The notes beneath the pieces were generated by a model. That model did not search any database. It saw only the letters and a list, made by a program, of their open reading frames with translations, and was not told where the DNA came from. A stretch of DNA of 33,169 nt from Bacteroidia bacterium. Its GTDB lineage: Bacteria > Bacteroidota > Bacteroidia > B-17B0 > Aurantibacillaceae. The DNA lies in the NCBI GenBank assembly GCA_025362575.1, contig JANYIQ010000076.1:1-33169 (forward strand), in the 5' to 3' direction. Shown here one piece after another: positions 7,390-15,812 of the stretch. Every line of letters begins with the position of its first letter. The stretch's first letter is position 1. The translations under genes and the position numbers were made by a program.

Positions 7390-7466
7390 GCGTGAGGGAT
7401 TGTAGCGAATACCCCGCAGCCCCTTAGGGCGAGGAGTAGCAGCGAAAGCCCGGCCGGAAGGCACGC
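7390..7466. repeat. GC-rich foldable intergenic element (REP-like or structured RNA candidate)
   Basis: A 77-base island is far more GC-rich than the flanking AT-rich spacer and folds on paper. GCGTG (7390-7394) pairs with CACGC (7462-7466) as a closing stem. Inside, GGGATT pairs with AATACCC across GTAGCG (with a bulge), GCCC-CTTA-GGGC (7420-7430) makes a second hairpin, and CCGGCCGG (7450-7457) is self-complementary. I recall similar GCGTGAGGGAT...TAGCGAA...GCCCG elements as dispersed intergenic repeats in flavobacterial genomes. A relation to the Rfam Flavo-1 motif is possible but not verified. The rest of 7339-7573 is AT-rich and holds the promoter at 7520-7550. Confidence 0.55.
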
Positions 7467-7519
7467 CCAAAAACCTTATATTCAATAAGAAATAACTAAG
7501 GTTATTTATAATTAAAAAT

Positions 7520-7550
7520 TTGTGTTAACAGTATATATCCGTTATTTTTG
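7520..7550 (+). promoter_or_regulatory. Candidate Bacteroidota-type promoter of the E2 gene
   Basis: TTG at 7520-7522 and TATTTTTG at 7543-7550 are separated by 20 bases, the same spacing as the promoter candidate at 3620-3650. The box ends 23 bases before the ATG at 7574, giving a short leader. Confidence 0.55.
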
Positions 7551-7573
7551 TTTTTCTTAGATTAAACAAGAAA

Positions 7574-8905
7574 ATGGCACAGTTTGAATTGGTTATGCCT
7601 AAAATGGGCGAAAGTGTTGCAGAAGCAACCATTATTAAATGGAGCAAGAACGAAGGCGACAGCATAAAGGTTGATGAAACCGTACTGGAAATTGCAACCG
7701 ATAAAGTGGATAGCGAAATACCTTCGCCATTTGCAGGAACACTTGTAAAAAAATTATTCAAAGAAAATGATGTGGTTCAGGTGGGAGCTGTTATTGCCCT
7801 GATATCTTCTGATGCCGGTGCAAGTGTTAGCGAAACTCCAAAAACAAATACAACTGAAGTAAAACAAACAGCAGCAGCTGTTATAGCCGAAGTTACTAAA
7901 GTGGCCACTGCAACAAAAACAGAAGTTGATTTCAGTAAATCCTCTAAATTCTATTCTCCTCTGGTAAAAAACATTGCCAAAGAAGAAGGGATCAGTTTAA
8001 GCGAACTAGAAAATATTAAAGGCAGCGGTCAGGACGGAAGAGTTACTAAATCCGATATCCTTGCGTATCTTCCAAACAAAAATAAAGGAGCTGCAACAAC
8101 TACAACTGTTCAGCAAACCACCACTACCGAAACCGTTCAACCGGTTAAGGAAACACAGGTAATCAAAGGGCCGGCGGTATCTGTTGGAGCCGGTGATGAG
8201 ATCATTGAAATGGATCGCATGCGTAAGATCATTGCCGATAACATGGTAATGAGTAAACATGTTTCTCCGCACGTTACTTCTTTTGTGGAAGCAGATGTTA
8301 CCAATCTTGTTCTTTGGAGAGATAAAGTGAAAAAGGATTTTGAAAAACGTGAAGGCGAAAAATTAACCTTTACTCCTTTGTTCATTGAAACGGTTGCAAA
8401 AGCTATTAAAGATTTCCCGATGATCAACGTTTCTGTTGATCAAAGCGGAACAAAAATAATTAAGCGTAAAAACATCAATATTGGCATGGCAGCAGCTTTA
8501 CCTACAGGTAATTTAATTGTGCCTGTAATAAAAAATGCTGACGAGAAAAACCTTATCGGCATTACAAAAGCCGTTAACGACCTCGCTAACCGTGCCCGCG
8601 CAAACAAACTATCTCCCGATGAAATTCAAGGCGGAACATTTACCTTGACCAACGTTGGAGGTTTTGGTAACTTAATGGGCACCCCAATTATTTTACAGCC
8701 TCAGGTTGCTATTTTAGCAGTAGGATCCATCAAAAAGAAGCCTGCTGTTATTGAAACCCCTCAAGGTGACATGATCGCCATTCGTCATTTCATGTTCCTT
8801 TCTTTGTCTTATGACCACCGTGTTGTAGACGGATCTCTTGGTGGAAGCTTCTTAAGAAAAGTAGGTGATTATCTCGAGGCTTGGGACATTAACAGAACCA
8901 TTTAA
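7574..8905 (+). CDS. Dihydrolipoamide acyltransferase, E2 subunit of a 2-oxoacid dehydrogenase complex
   Basis: The 443-residue E2 has an N-terminal lipoyl domain with the lipoylated Lys44 in ATDKVDSE, an Ala/Thr-rich hinge (about 85-125), and a peripheral E3/E1-binding domain (about 128-165, FYSPLVKNIAKEEG to GRVTKSDIL). A second hinge leads to the catalytic acyltransferase domain (about 205-443), which carries the HxxxDG motif with His415 and Asp419. It transfers an acyl group from lipoyl-lysine to CoA in the cytosol. The MPKMGESVAEATI start and single lipoyl domain suit the branched-chain or pyruvate-type E2 of Bacteroidota; the exact substrate cannot be fixed from sequence. No E1 or E3 gene is adjacent, and the gene appears to stand alone between its own promoter and terminator. 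Confidence 0.93.
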   Translation: MAQFELVMPKMGESVAEATIIKWSKNEGDSIKVDETVLEIATDKVDSEIPSPFAGTLVKKLFKENDVVQVGAVIALISSDAGASVSETPKTNTTEVKQTAAAVIAEVTKVATATKTEVDFSKSSKFYSPLVKNIAKEEGISLSELENIKGSGQDGRVTKSDILAYLPNKNKGAATTTTVQQTTTTETVQPVKETQVIKGPAVSVGAGDEIIEMDRMRKIIADNMVMSKHVSPHVTSFVEADVTNLVLWRDKVKKDFEKREGEKLTFTPLFIETVAKAIKDFPMINVSVDQSGTKIIKRKNINIGMAAALPTGNLIVPVIKNADEKNLIGITKAVNDLANRARANKLSPDEIQGGTFTLTNVGGFGNLMGTPIILQPQVAILAVGSIKKKPAVIETPQGDMIAIRHFMFLSLSYDHRVVDGSLGGSFLRKVGDYLEAWDINRTI

Positions 8906-8928
8906 GCTTTATCAGCAATCAATAGTTG

Positions 8929-8955
8929 AAAACCCTATGGAGACATGGGGTTTTT
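8929..8955 (+). terminator. Rho-independent terminator after the E2 gene
   Basis: AAAACCCTATG (8929-8939) and CATGGGGTTTT (8944-8954) form an 11-pair stem with one G-U pair, closed by a GAGA (GNRA) tetraloop and ending in a run of five T. It starts 24 bases after the stop codon. Confidence 0.85.
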
Positions 8956-8982
8956 GGCTTGGTATTAGAGTATTTTTGCTTA

Positions 8983-9021
8983 GGTAAAAGAGGAATTTTT
9001 ACCTGAATTTAACTATATTTG
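8983..9021 (+). promoter_or_regulatory. Inverted repeat and possible -7 box before the PorE-like gene
   Basis: GGTAAAA (8983-8989) and TTTTACC (8997-9003) form a seven-base inverted repeat. It is followed by TATATTTG (9014-9021), which matches TAnnTTTG and lies 22 bases before the ATG. No TTG is present at the right distance, so the inverted repeat may mark an activator or repressor site; this is only suggestive. Confidence 0.35.
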
Positions 9022-9043
9022 ATATTTGTAAAATTAACCTAAA

Positions 9044-11620
9044 ATGAAGAAAACTTTACTTCTCGCTTTATCTTTAATTGTATTTGGCATGAAGGCTCAG
9101 CTAACCACTGGCTCATACAAAGATTATTTTAAAGAAGGTTCATATTTGTTTCTTGAAGAAAACTATGATGTAGCTCTTGTAAATTTCTTAAAAGCTTACG
9201 AATTGGATTCCTCTTCAGCTAACATCAATTACAATGTAGGAGTATGCTATTTAAAATCACCGACTCAAAAAAACAAGGCAGAGCGCTTTTTAACCAAAGC
9301 CGTTGCTCATGTTGACAGTAAATACAGAATTGACGATGCTACAGAAAAGAACGCGCCACCATTAGCTTATTTTTATTACGCTCAGGCCTTGCAGATCAAT
9401 TATCATTTTGATGAAGCAATAGCTAACTACAATAAATTCGCGCCGCTGGTTGCTACAGATAAAGAATGGACAAAAGACCTTATTTATTACAAAAAACAAA
9501 GTGAGTATGCAAAAGAACAGGTTGCCATGCCGCTTCCGGTATTGATAAGTTCAATGGGAGATAGCATTAACAGCGAATACCCAGATTACAGTCCTGTACT
9601 TTCTGCTGATGAACGTACAATGATCTTTACAACACGTCGTCCAAATAGCACGGGGCAGGAAAAAACTCCGGACGGACAATTTTTCGAGGATATTGTGGTT
9701 TCTTATCGCGATAACGAAGGAAGATGGAGCAAACCGGTTTCAATTGGTAATAACGTAAATACTACAGGTCATGAAGCTTCCATAAATTTATCACCCGACG
9801 GACAAACATTAATTGTATTTAAAGATGATGGTGGAAACGGAAATATTTATTTCACCCAGTGGGATGGAAAGACTTGGGGTCCGTTAGAATCATTTGGTTC
9901 CGACATCAACACCAAGAGCTGGGAATCACACGCCTGTTTAAATGCAGACGGAACCATTCTTTATTTCGTTTCTGATCGTCCGGGTGGACAAGGTGGTCGT
10001 GATATTTACCGCAGTGTTAAATTACCGAACGGTAAATGGAGTAAATCTTTGAACATCGGTCCAACTGTTAATACTCCATATGATGAAGAAGGTGCATTCA
10101 TTCATCCGGATGGAAAAACATTTTTCTTTGCATCAAAAGGACATCGTTCAATGGGTGGATTTGATATTATGTTCTCTATTATTGACGAAGACAATAAATT
10201 TTCTGAGCCCTTCAACATGGGGCATCCGATCAACACTCCCGATGACGATGTGTTTTATGTAACATCTCCCGACGGAAAAAGATCTTACCTATCATCTGCA
10301 AGAGAATTTGGTTTAGGAGAAAAAGATATTTACATGGTTACCATACCTGAAGCAAAAGAAAAAGCTTTGGCTTTATTTAAAGGTCAGATCATTCCTGCAG
10401 ATGGCGAACAGTTGCCTGAGGATATCGTTATCGTTGTAAAGGATAAAGTTTCGGGTGACATTATTGGTAGCTACCGTCCTAAGATCGTTAACGGAACGTT
10501 CAGTACCATTTTACCTCCGGGTAAAGAGTATAACTTCTCTTATCAGGCAAACGGCCAGGAGTTCTATAATGAAGATGTTTTTGTAAGCAATGAATTGAAT
10601 TATCAGGAGATCAAAAAAGAGATCAATTTAGAGCCGGTAAAAATTGCAGGTAAGGTTACTATCAAGAACAAAGGCATTCTTTTGAATGTTATTGTTTTAA
10701 ATAATGCTAAGGATAAAAAGCCGGTAGCAAATGCTAAAGTTACTTTAACAGATAAAGCCGGTGCTGTTACAACAATAGATGTTGATGATAAAGGAAGAAA
10801 AGAAGGAACCATGCTTGCATTAGATGATGCTTATACGCTTTTCGCAGAGTTTAACGGTAAAAAATCGACGACAAATAGTTTCAATACTAAAGGCATTAAA
10901 GGTTCAAAAACATTTAATGAGGTTCTTTACGTAGAGGAAAAAGCAAAAACAAGTGCTTATGCTTTATCGTTGAATGTTTCTGTTTACAGCAGTTCAAAAA
11001 CGCATAAACCACTTGCTAACGCTAATGTTATTTTGGTTGGTAATAATGGCAGCAAGGTTGAAGTTAAAACAGACGATAAAGGTCAGGTTAAAGGTATGAG
11101 TCTTGAATCGGATGTAAATTATGATCTGTCGGCTTCGATGAACGATATTTCTTCTGATAAAACATATTTCACTACCGCGAACACAAAAGCTAATAAAACG
11201 TATAACAAAACCTTGTATGTTCAGGCAGCCCCTGTAATTGAGAAATTACCGCCTACCAAATACGAATACTACTTCTCTTACAATAAAAATAAAAACGATG
11301 ATGCGGCAGAAGCATGGATCAATTTTATCGATCGCTTGGTTGAATTGAGTAAGAAGAGAAATGTGAGTGTTTCTATCGTGGCAAGTGCTTCTAAAGTACC
11401 TACAATGATCATATTTAAAGACAATAAGGAATTAGCAAAATCACGCGCTCAGATCATGCAGGATAAGATCAATGAAGCGGTTGCGGCTAAAGGCGGCGAT
11501 GTTTCAAAACTTAAATTCAGCAAGCAATCAAGTGTTAACGGTCCGGGTTGGCATAACGACCACGTTGAAAGAAGATTGATCTTTGAGAAGTATCAGTTCG
11601 TAAAAGTTACTTCTAAGTAA
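9044..11620 (+). CDS. PorE-like envelope protein: TPR, PD40 propeller, carboxypeptidase-regulatory-like and OmpA-like domains
   Basis: The 858-residue product has a signal peptide (about 1-19, KAQ) and a TPR region (25-160). A beta-propeller of PD40 repeats (about 170-435) follows, with YPDYSPVLSADERTMIF, INLSPDGQTLIV and LNADGTILYFVSDRPGG. Next come a carboxypeptidase-regulatory-like domain (445-535), two tandem related Ig-like units (about 546-630 and 640-727, both with a DDKG turn), and an OmpA-like domain (735-858). This order is that of PorE, the T9SS-associated protein thought to link the outer membrane machinery to peptidoglycan. The OmpA motif keeps NKELAKSRA with Arg801, but the usual Asp-containing loop is replaced by VASASKVPT. 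No lipobox is seen. The unit has its own terminator. Confidence 0.8.
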   Translation: MKKTLLLALSLIVFGMKAQLTTGSYKDYFKEGSYLFLEENYDVALVNFLKAYELDSSSANINYNVGVCYLKSPTQKNKAERFLTKAVAHVDSKYRIDDATEKNAPPLAYFYYAQALQINYHFDEAIANYNKFAPLVATDKEWTKDLIYYKKQSEYAKEQVAMPLPVLISSMGDSINSEYPDYSPVLSADERTMIFTTRRPNSTGQEKTPDGQFFEDIVVSYRDNEGRWSKPVSIGNNVNTTGHEASINLSPDGQTLIVFKDDGGNGNIYFTQWDGKTWGPLESFGSDINTKSWESHACLNADGTILYFVSDRPGGQGGRDIYRSVKLPNGKWSKSLNIGPTVNTPYDEEGAFIHPDGKTFFFASKGHRSMGGFDIMFSIIDEDNKFSEPFNMGHPINTPDDDVFYVTSPDGKRSYLSSAREFGLGEKDIYMVTIPEAKEKALALFKGQIIPADGEQLPEDIVIVVKDKVSGDIIGSYRPKIVNGTFSTILPPGKEYNFSYQANGQEFYNEDVFVSNELNYQEIKKEINLEPVKIAGKVTIKNKGILLNVIVLNNAKDKKPVANAKVTLTDKAGAVTTIDVDDKGRKEGTMLALDDAYTLFAEFNGKKSTTNSFNTKGIKGSKTFNEVLYVEEKAKTSAYALSLNVSVYSSSKTHKPLANANVILVGNNGSKVEVKTDDKGQVKGMSLESDVNYDLSASMNDISSDKTYFTTANTKANKTYNKTLYVQAAPVIEKLPPTKYEYYFSYNKNKNDDAAEAWINFIDRLVELSKKRNVSVSIVASASKVPTMIIFKDNKELAKSRAQIMQDKINEAVAAKGGDVSKLKFSKQSSVNGPGWHNDHVERRLIFEKYQFVKVTSK

Positions 11621-11641
11621 AGGTTTATAAATAAATAGTTT

Positions 11642-11671
11642 AAAACACCCTCCCAAAAAGAGGGTGTTTTT
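11642..11671 (+). terminator. Rho-independent terminator after the PorE-like gene
   Basis: AAAACACCCTC (11642-11652) pairs perfectly with GAGGGTGTTTT (11660-11670) around a seven-base loop, followed by a T-rich stretch. It separates the PorE-like gene from the methyltransferase-priA pair. Confidence 0.9.
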
Positions 11672-11719
11672 GTTTATTCACAGTAGCATTAATCTATTAC
11701 TTTCTTCGTAAATTTGGGT

Positions 11720-12451
11720 ATGCAGGAAGCAGAATGGTTTAAAGATTGGTTTAATTCTCCGTATTACCACATACTATATAAAAACCGTGACCATTCAGAG
11801 GCTGCTATGTTTATTGATAAACTCAGTGAGCATTTAAAACTGAACGCAAACGATGTTGTATGGGATTTGGCCTGCGGAATGGGACGACACTCCCTTTATC
11901 TTAACAAAAAAGGATTTAAGGTAGTAGGAACAGATCTTTCTGTTAATAGTATTACATCTGCCTCTCAAAATTCAAATGAACATCTCGATTTTTATGTACA
12001 CGATATGCGTACACCTTTCCGTACGAATTATTTTACCCATGTTTTTAATTTGTTTACCAGCATTGGTTACTTCGAGAATTATAAGGATAATGCTAAGGTC
12101 TTTAAGAATATTCATGCTGCGTTGAAACCAAAAGGTTTATTTGTGATCGATTTTTTTAATGCCGATAAGGTATTGGGCTGCATGGTAGATTCGGAGAAAA
12201 AAGTAATGGATGGAATTGAATTCAAGATCTCTAAAAAGGCGGTGTTAAAACAGATCGTTAAGCGGATTGAATTTACAGATCAAGGACACAATTATTTTTT
12301 TGAAGAAAAAGTTTCTGTGATCACGAAAGCTGATTTTGAAAACTTAGCTAAAAATGCAGGATTTAATATTGTTGGAATTTTTGGGGATTACAACTTGAAT
12401 GAATTCAATAGTAAAACTTCCGACCGATTAATTTTAATATTAGAAAAATAG
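11720..12451 (+). CDS. Class I SAM-dependent methyltransferase
   Basis: The protein (243 residues from the chosen ATG) carries the SAM-binding motif I VWDLACGMGRHS around residues 47-58, the acidic GTDLS (Asp72) that would bind the ribose, and a motif with FVIDFF after a Rossmann strand. The N-terminus EWFKDWFNSPYYHILYKNRD is characteristic of a family I recall from Bacteroidota genomes. The substrate is unknown. A TTG two codons upstream (11714) would also be in frame, but the ATG fits better. A TAAATTTG box at 11709-11716 lies directly before the ATG; if used, the mRNA would be nearly leaderless. priA follows after three bases, so the two genes are probably co-transcribed. Confidence 0.85.
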   Translation: MQEAEWFKDWFNSPYYHILYKNRDHSEAAMFIDKLSEHLKLNANDVVWDLACGMGRHSLYLNKKGFKVVGTDLSVNSITSASQNSNEHLDFYVHDMRTPFRTNYFTHVFNLFTSIGYFENYKDNAKVFKNIHAALKPKGLFVIDFFNADKVLGCMVDSEKKVMDGIEFKISKKAVLKQIVKRIEFTDQGHNYFFEEKVSVITKADFENLAKNAGFNIVGIFGDYNLNEFNSKTSDRLILILEK

Positions 12452-12454
12452 AAA

Positions 12455-14965
12455 TTGGAACGCCTTACTTTATTTGTAGATATAATTGTGCCTTTGGCGG
12501 TTCCTAAAAAGTACACGTATAGAGTTCCTATTGAGCTAAACGATACCGTTGAAGTTGGCAGACGAGCTTTAGTTCAATTTGGAAAAGCAAAATTTTATTC
12601 AGGAATAATTGCGGCCATTCATCAGAATTCGCCACCGGATTATACTGCAAAATACATTGACTCTGTAATTGATGAATCACCTGTGGTTATCGAAAATCAG
12701 TTAAAGCTGTGGGATTGGATTGCGTTTTACTATATGTGCGGTCCGGGTGAAGTCATGAACGCTGCTTTGCCCTCGGCTTTAAAGTTGAGCAGTGTCTCTA
12801 ACATTCAATTGAATTCTGAATTTAATTTTGAAGAAAGTGAACACGGATTTTTTAATGATAAGGAACATCAGATCATTGATGCTCTGCATCTAAGCGATAC
12901 CATGAGTTTTGAAGATGTTGTGGCTTTATTGAAAATAAAGACCGTTCATCCAATAATTAATGGTTTAATTAAAAAGAATGCCATTTCGGTTTACGAAGAA
13001 ATAAAAGATAAATACAAACCGAAAATGGTTTCCTTTTTGCAATTGCACAGCGATTACAATAACGAAGCAAAATTGAAAGAACTTTTAGATGGCCTCGAGA
13101 AAAAAGCATTCAAACAGGCTGAAGCTATGTTGTATTTTCTTCACCTTTCAAAAACTGCTGAGAATAAAGAGTTGAAATGGATCCGTAAGTCGGAACTGAC
13201 CACTAAATTTGATGCGTCGCCGGTTAATGCTTTGGTTAAGAAAAATGTACTGATCGAAAAAGAATTTGAAATAGGGCGTTTGTTATTTGAAAATACTGAG
13301 ACCACTAAAAAAGAATTGAATTCTGTTCAGGAAACTACTTTAGCTGAAATTAAAACAGCTTTTAAAAAACATGACGTTACTTTATTGCATGGTGTAACCG
13401 GAAGCGGTAAAACCGAAGTTTATGCCCGTTTAATTAAAGAAACCATTGAACAAGGCAAGCAGGTATTATATCTGTTGCCTGAAATTGCCTTAACTACACA
13501 GCTCATCACCCGCATGCGTGCTTATTTTGGTGAGCGGGTAGGGGTTTACCATTCAAAATTCAGCGAAAACGAAAGAGTAGAGATATGGAACAATGTATTG
13601 CATCAGAATTCAAATTTAAAAGATGATTTCGGCGAAAATAAAAAACATTATCAGATCATTTTAGGGGCGCGTTCGGCTTTGTTTTTGCCTTATAAAAACC
13701 TGGGTTTAATTATCATCGATGAAGAGCACGATAATTCATTTAAACAGCACGATCCGCCACCACGTTACCACGCACGCGATGCGGCCATTTACCTTGCCAC
13801 TTTGCATAAAGCAAAAGTATTGTTAGGGTCGGCAACACCATCTTTAGAATCTTATCAGAATGCTTTAAAAAATAAATTCGGGCTGGTTGAACTCAACAAA
13901 AAATACAATGAGAGTTTTCAGAATGAAACCGTTATTTGCGATATTAAATATTTTGAGTTCACTCATCAAAAGAAATCAATTGTAACACCTCCTTTGTTTG
14001 AAGCCATTGAAAAAGCTTTAAAAAATAAAGAGCAGGTTATTTTATTTCAGAACCGCCGTGGTTTTGCACCCTATACGGAATGCCACAGCTGCGGCTGGAT
14101 ACCACATTGTGTGCAGTGCGACGTGTCGTTAATTTATCATAAGCAATCTAATAAATTGCAATGTCATTATTGTGGTTACAGTATTTCTCCGCCAAGTGCC
14201 TGTAATGCATGCGGACACAATGACCTTCGCTATAAAGGCATGGGTACCGAAAAAGCGGAGGAGGAAATAGAGATCTTATTTCCAAAAGCAAAAATTGCGC
14301 GAATGGATTTGGATACTACCAGAAGTAAATTCGCCTACAAACAAATTATCGATGATTTTGAAGAACAGCAAATCGATATTTTAATCGGTACACAAATGGT
14401 GACTAAAGGATTAGATTTTGATCATGTGAGTGTAGTGGGAATTTTAAATGCTGATACTTTGTTGAATTTTCCGGATTTTCGTTCGCACGAAAAAGCCTAT
14501 CAGTTAATAACGCAGGTTAGTGGCAGGGCAGGGCGTAAGGATAAACAAGGTAAGGTGTTTATTCAAACTTCGCAGCCCAATCACCCCTTGTTGCAGCAGT
14601 TCATGCAAAAAAACATAAAAGCGTTTTTTACCAATCAGTTAATTGAGCGGGAGCAATATCACTATCCGCCTTTTTCGCGATTAATTGAATTGAGAGTGGT
14701 TTCAAAAGACATTAATATTGTAAATAACATTAGTGAAGAGTTTGCTCAGGTTTTAAAACCTATGTTTCAAAAAAATCTGTTGGGCCCTGAATTTCCTTTA
14801 GTTTCAAAAATAAAGAATCAGTTTGCCAAACGAATGGTGTTGAAAATAGATAAATCTTTTTCTGCCGTTCAAATACGTCAGGTATTAAATACCGAAATAA
14901 ATAATTTGTTTTTACGCCACAAAACCGGGCAGTTTAGGATTCAGGTGGATGTTGATCCTAATTAA
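12455..14965 (+). CDS. priA: Primosomal protein N', replication-restart helicase PriA
   Basis: The 836-residue superfamily 2 helicase reloads the replisome at stalled forks. The N-terminal 3'-DNA-binding domain (about 1-105, FVDIIVPLAVPKKYTYRVP) precedes the helicase core, with Walker A GVTGSGKT (313-320), DEEHD (422-426), GSATPS near 458 and QVSGRAGR. Eight cysteines at 543, 546, 552, 555, 570, 573, 583 and 586 form the paired zinc-binding motif. All key residues are present. The start is TTG, three bases after the methyltransferase stop; it lies exactly where PriA N-termini begin. The last four bases overlap the stop codon of the convergent DUF2147 gene. Confidence 0.97.
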   Translation: MERLTLFVDIIVPLAVPKKYTYRVPIELNDTVEVGRRALVQFGKAKFYSGIIAAIHQNSPPDYTAKYIDSVIDESPVVIENQLKLWDWIAFYYMCGPGEVMNAALPSALKLSSVSNIQLNSEFNFEESEHGFFNDKEHQIIDALHLSDTMSFEDVVALLKIKTVHPIINGLIKKNAISVYEEIKDKYKPKMVSFLQLHSDYNNEAKLKELLDGLEKKAFKQAEAMLYFLHLSKTAENKELKWIRKSELTTKFDASPVNALVKKNVLIEKEFEIGRLLFENTETTKKELNSVQETTLAEIKTAFKKHDVTLLHGVTGSGKTEVYARLIKETIEQGKQVLYLLPEIALTTQLITRMRAYFGERVGVYHSKFSENERVEIWNNVLHQNSNLKDDFGENKKHYQIILGARSALFLPYKNLGLIIIDEEHDNSFKQHDPPPRYHARDAAIYLATLHKAKVLLGSATPSLESYQNALKNKFGLVELNKKYNESFQNETVICDIKYFEFTHQKKSIVTPPLFEAIEKALKNKEQVILFQNRRGFAPYTECHSCGWIPHCVQCDVSLIYHKQSNKLQCHYCGYSISPPSACNACGHNDLRYKGMGTEKAEEEIEILFPKAKIARMDLDTTRSKFAYKQIIDDFEEQQIDILIGTQMVTKGLDFDHVSVVGILNADTLLNFPDFRSHEKAYQLITQVSGRAGRKDKQGKVFIQTSQPNHPLLQQFMQKNIKAFFTNQLIEREQYHYPPFSRLIELRVVSKDINIVNNISEEFAQVLKPMFQKNLLGPEFPLVSKIKNQFAKRMVLKIDKSFSAVQIRQVLNTEINNLFLRHKTGQFRIQVDVDPN

Positions 14966-15393
14966 TTTTTACTCTCCTTTAGTTTGGTCCAGGTTTCGGT
15001 GCGGCCCAGTAAAGAAATTCCGATAAAGCCTCTCACGTTTATATCGCCGTTTGCTTCTTTGGTAATTTTGCAGTCGTAGGTTTTACCGTTTTTGGGGTCG
15101 TAAATGGTACCGTCTTTCCAGCAATCATCACCATCAAACGTAAAATTGTTCATGATGTTCATGCCAAGAATTTTATTAGTCTGTTTTGTTTTATCAGGAT
15201 TATTGATGTCCAGTTTATTCGGATCTTTTATAACGACCAGTTTCCCATGATATTTTCCTTTACTCTCATAAATCTGGATGGCGCCGTCTTTTGCAGGCAC
15301 CATATAATTGCCTACAAGGTCAGCGGCTTTGATTTGCGCGTTAGCTAAATAAGATACAGATAGCAACAAGCAAAGAATAGCTTTTTTAAGCAT
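14962..15393 (-). CDS. DUF2147 secreted protein
   Basis: From ATG at 15393 the product is 143 residues, with a signal peptide (MLKKAILCLLLSVSYLANA) and a mature domain typical of DUF2147: LVGNYMVPAKDGAIQIYESKGKY, a KDPN-LD-NNPD segment, GMNIMNNF, a DDCWKDGTIYDPKNGKTYDCKI core and RGFIG-SLLGRTETWTK at the end. The family is a small periplasmic or outer-membrane-associated beta domain of unknown function. An in-frame TTG at 15411 would extend it by six residues. ATG is preferred because it overlaps the stop of the upstream VOC gene by eight bases (ATGCTTAA), a normal coupling arrangement. It ends convergently with priA, with the two stop codons sharing TTAA. Confidence 0.88.
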   Translation of the reverse strand: MLKKAILCLLLSVSYLANAQIKAADLVGNYMVPAKDGAIQIYESKGKYHGKLVVIKDPNKLDINNPDKTKQTNKILGMNIMNNFTFDGDDCWKDGTIYDPKNGKTYDCKITKEANGDINVRGFIGISLLGRTETWTKLKESKN

Positions 15394-15772
15394 TGTTTTC
15401 GTGTTCAGCAAAGGTTAGTATTAATCCGTTACAATCTTTTATGGTAAATTCGGTTGCACCATAAAAAGTTTTTTCGAGGCCTTTTAAAACTAATGCTTTA
15501 TTTTCTATTTTTTTGAAGAACCCTTGAATATCTTTTACATTGATGTAAAACAACATGGGGCCACTTGTATCGGTTCTGCTAATTTCAGTTAAATCCTTAC
15601 CCAAGCTCTCAAAGGTTTGAAACATTATCGTCACTTTGTCGTTTGTCATCATTACCCAAACGTATTCAGGTTGCTCCGGTACGCTCATCGTAACTTTAAA
15701 ACCTAATTCCTTATAAAAAGCAATGGTTTTATTGATATCATGTACAAATATATTCGGACTTAAACTTTCCAT
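15386..15772 (-). CDS. VOC (glyoxalase/bleomycin resistance-like) superfamily protein
   Basis: The 128-residue protein has the paired beta-alpha-beta-beta-beta layout of the VOC superfamily: NIFVHDINKTIAFYKELGFKV in the first module, and MLFYINVKDIQGFFKKIE followed by GATEFTIKDCNGLILTFAE in the second. Members include glyoxalases, dioxygenases and drug-binding proteins; which one this is cannot be told. The metal-ligand set of true glyoxalase I is not clearly complete, so a binding or an uncharacterised enzymatic role is equally possible. The gene overlaps the start of the DUF2147 gene and lies 40 bases after the VPS10-like gene. That gap contains a small hairpin, AGCG-TGA-CGCT (15792-15802). 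Confidence 0.85.
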   Translation of the reverse strand: MESLSPNIFVHDINKTIAFYKELGFKVTMSVPEQPEYVWVMMTNDKVTIMFQTFESLGKDLTEISRTDTSGPMLFYINVKDIQGFFKKIENKALVLKGLEKTFYGATEFTIKDCNGLILTFAEHENNA

Positions 15773-15812
15773 ATTTTCTTTTTTACAATGAAGCGTGACG
15801 CTAGTCTCTGCT

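Noticed and set aside
14962-15411. Longer DUF2147 protein starting at the TTG at 15411
   Set aside because: The ATG at 15393 gives a normal signal peptide start and a typical short overlap with the upstream stop; the TTG would only add six residues.
15792-15802. Hairpin AGCG-TGA-CGCT after the VPS10-like gene as a terminator
   Set aside because: The stem has only four pairs, which is weak for a terminator; it is kept only as a note in the neighbouring gene entry.
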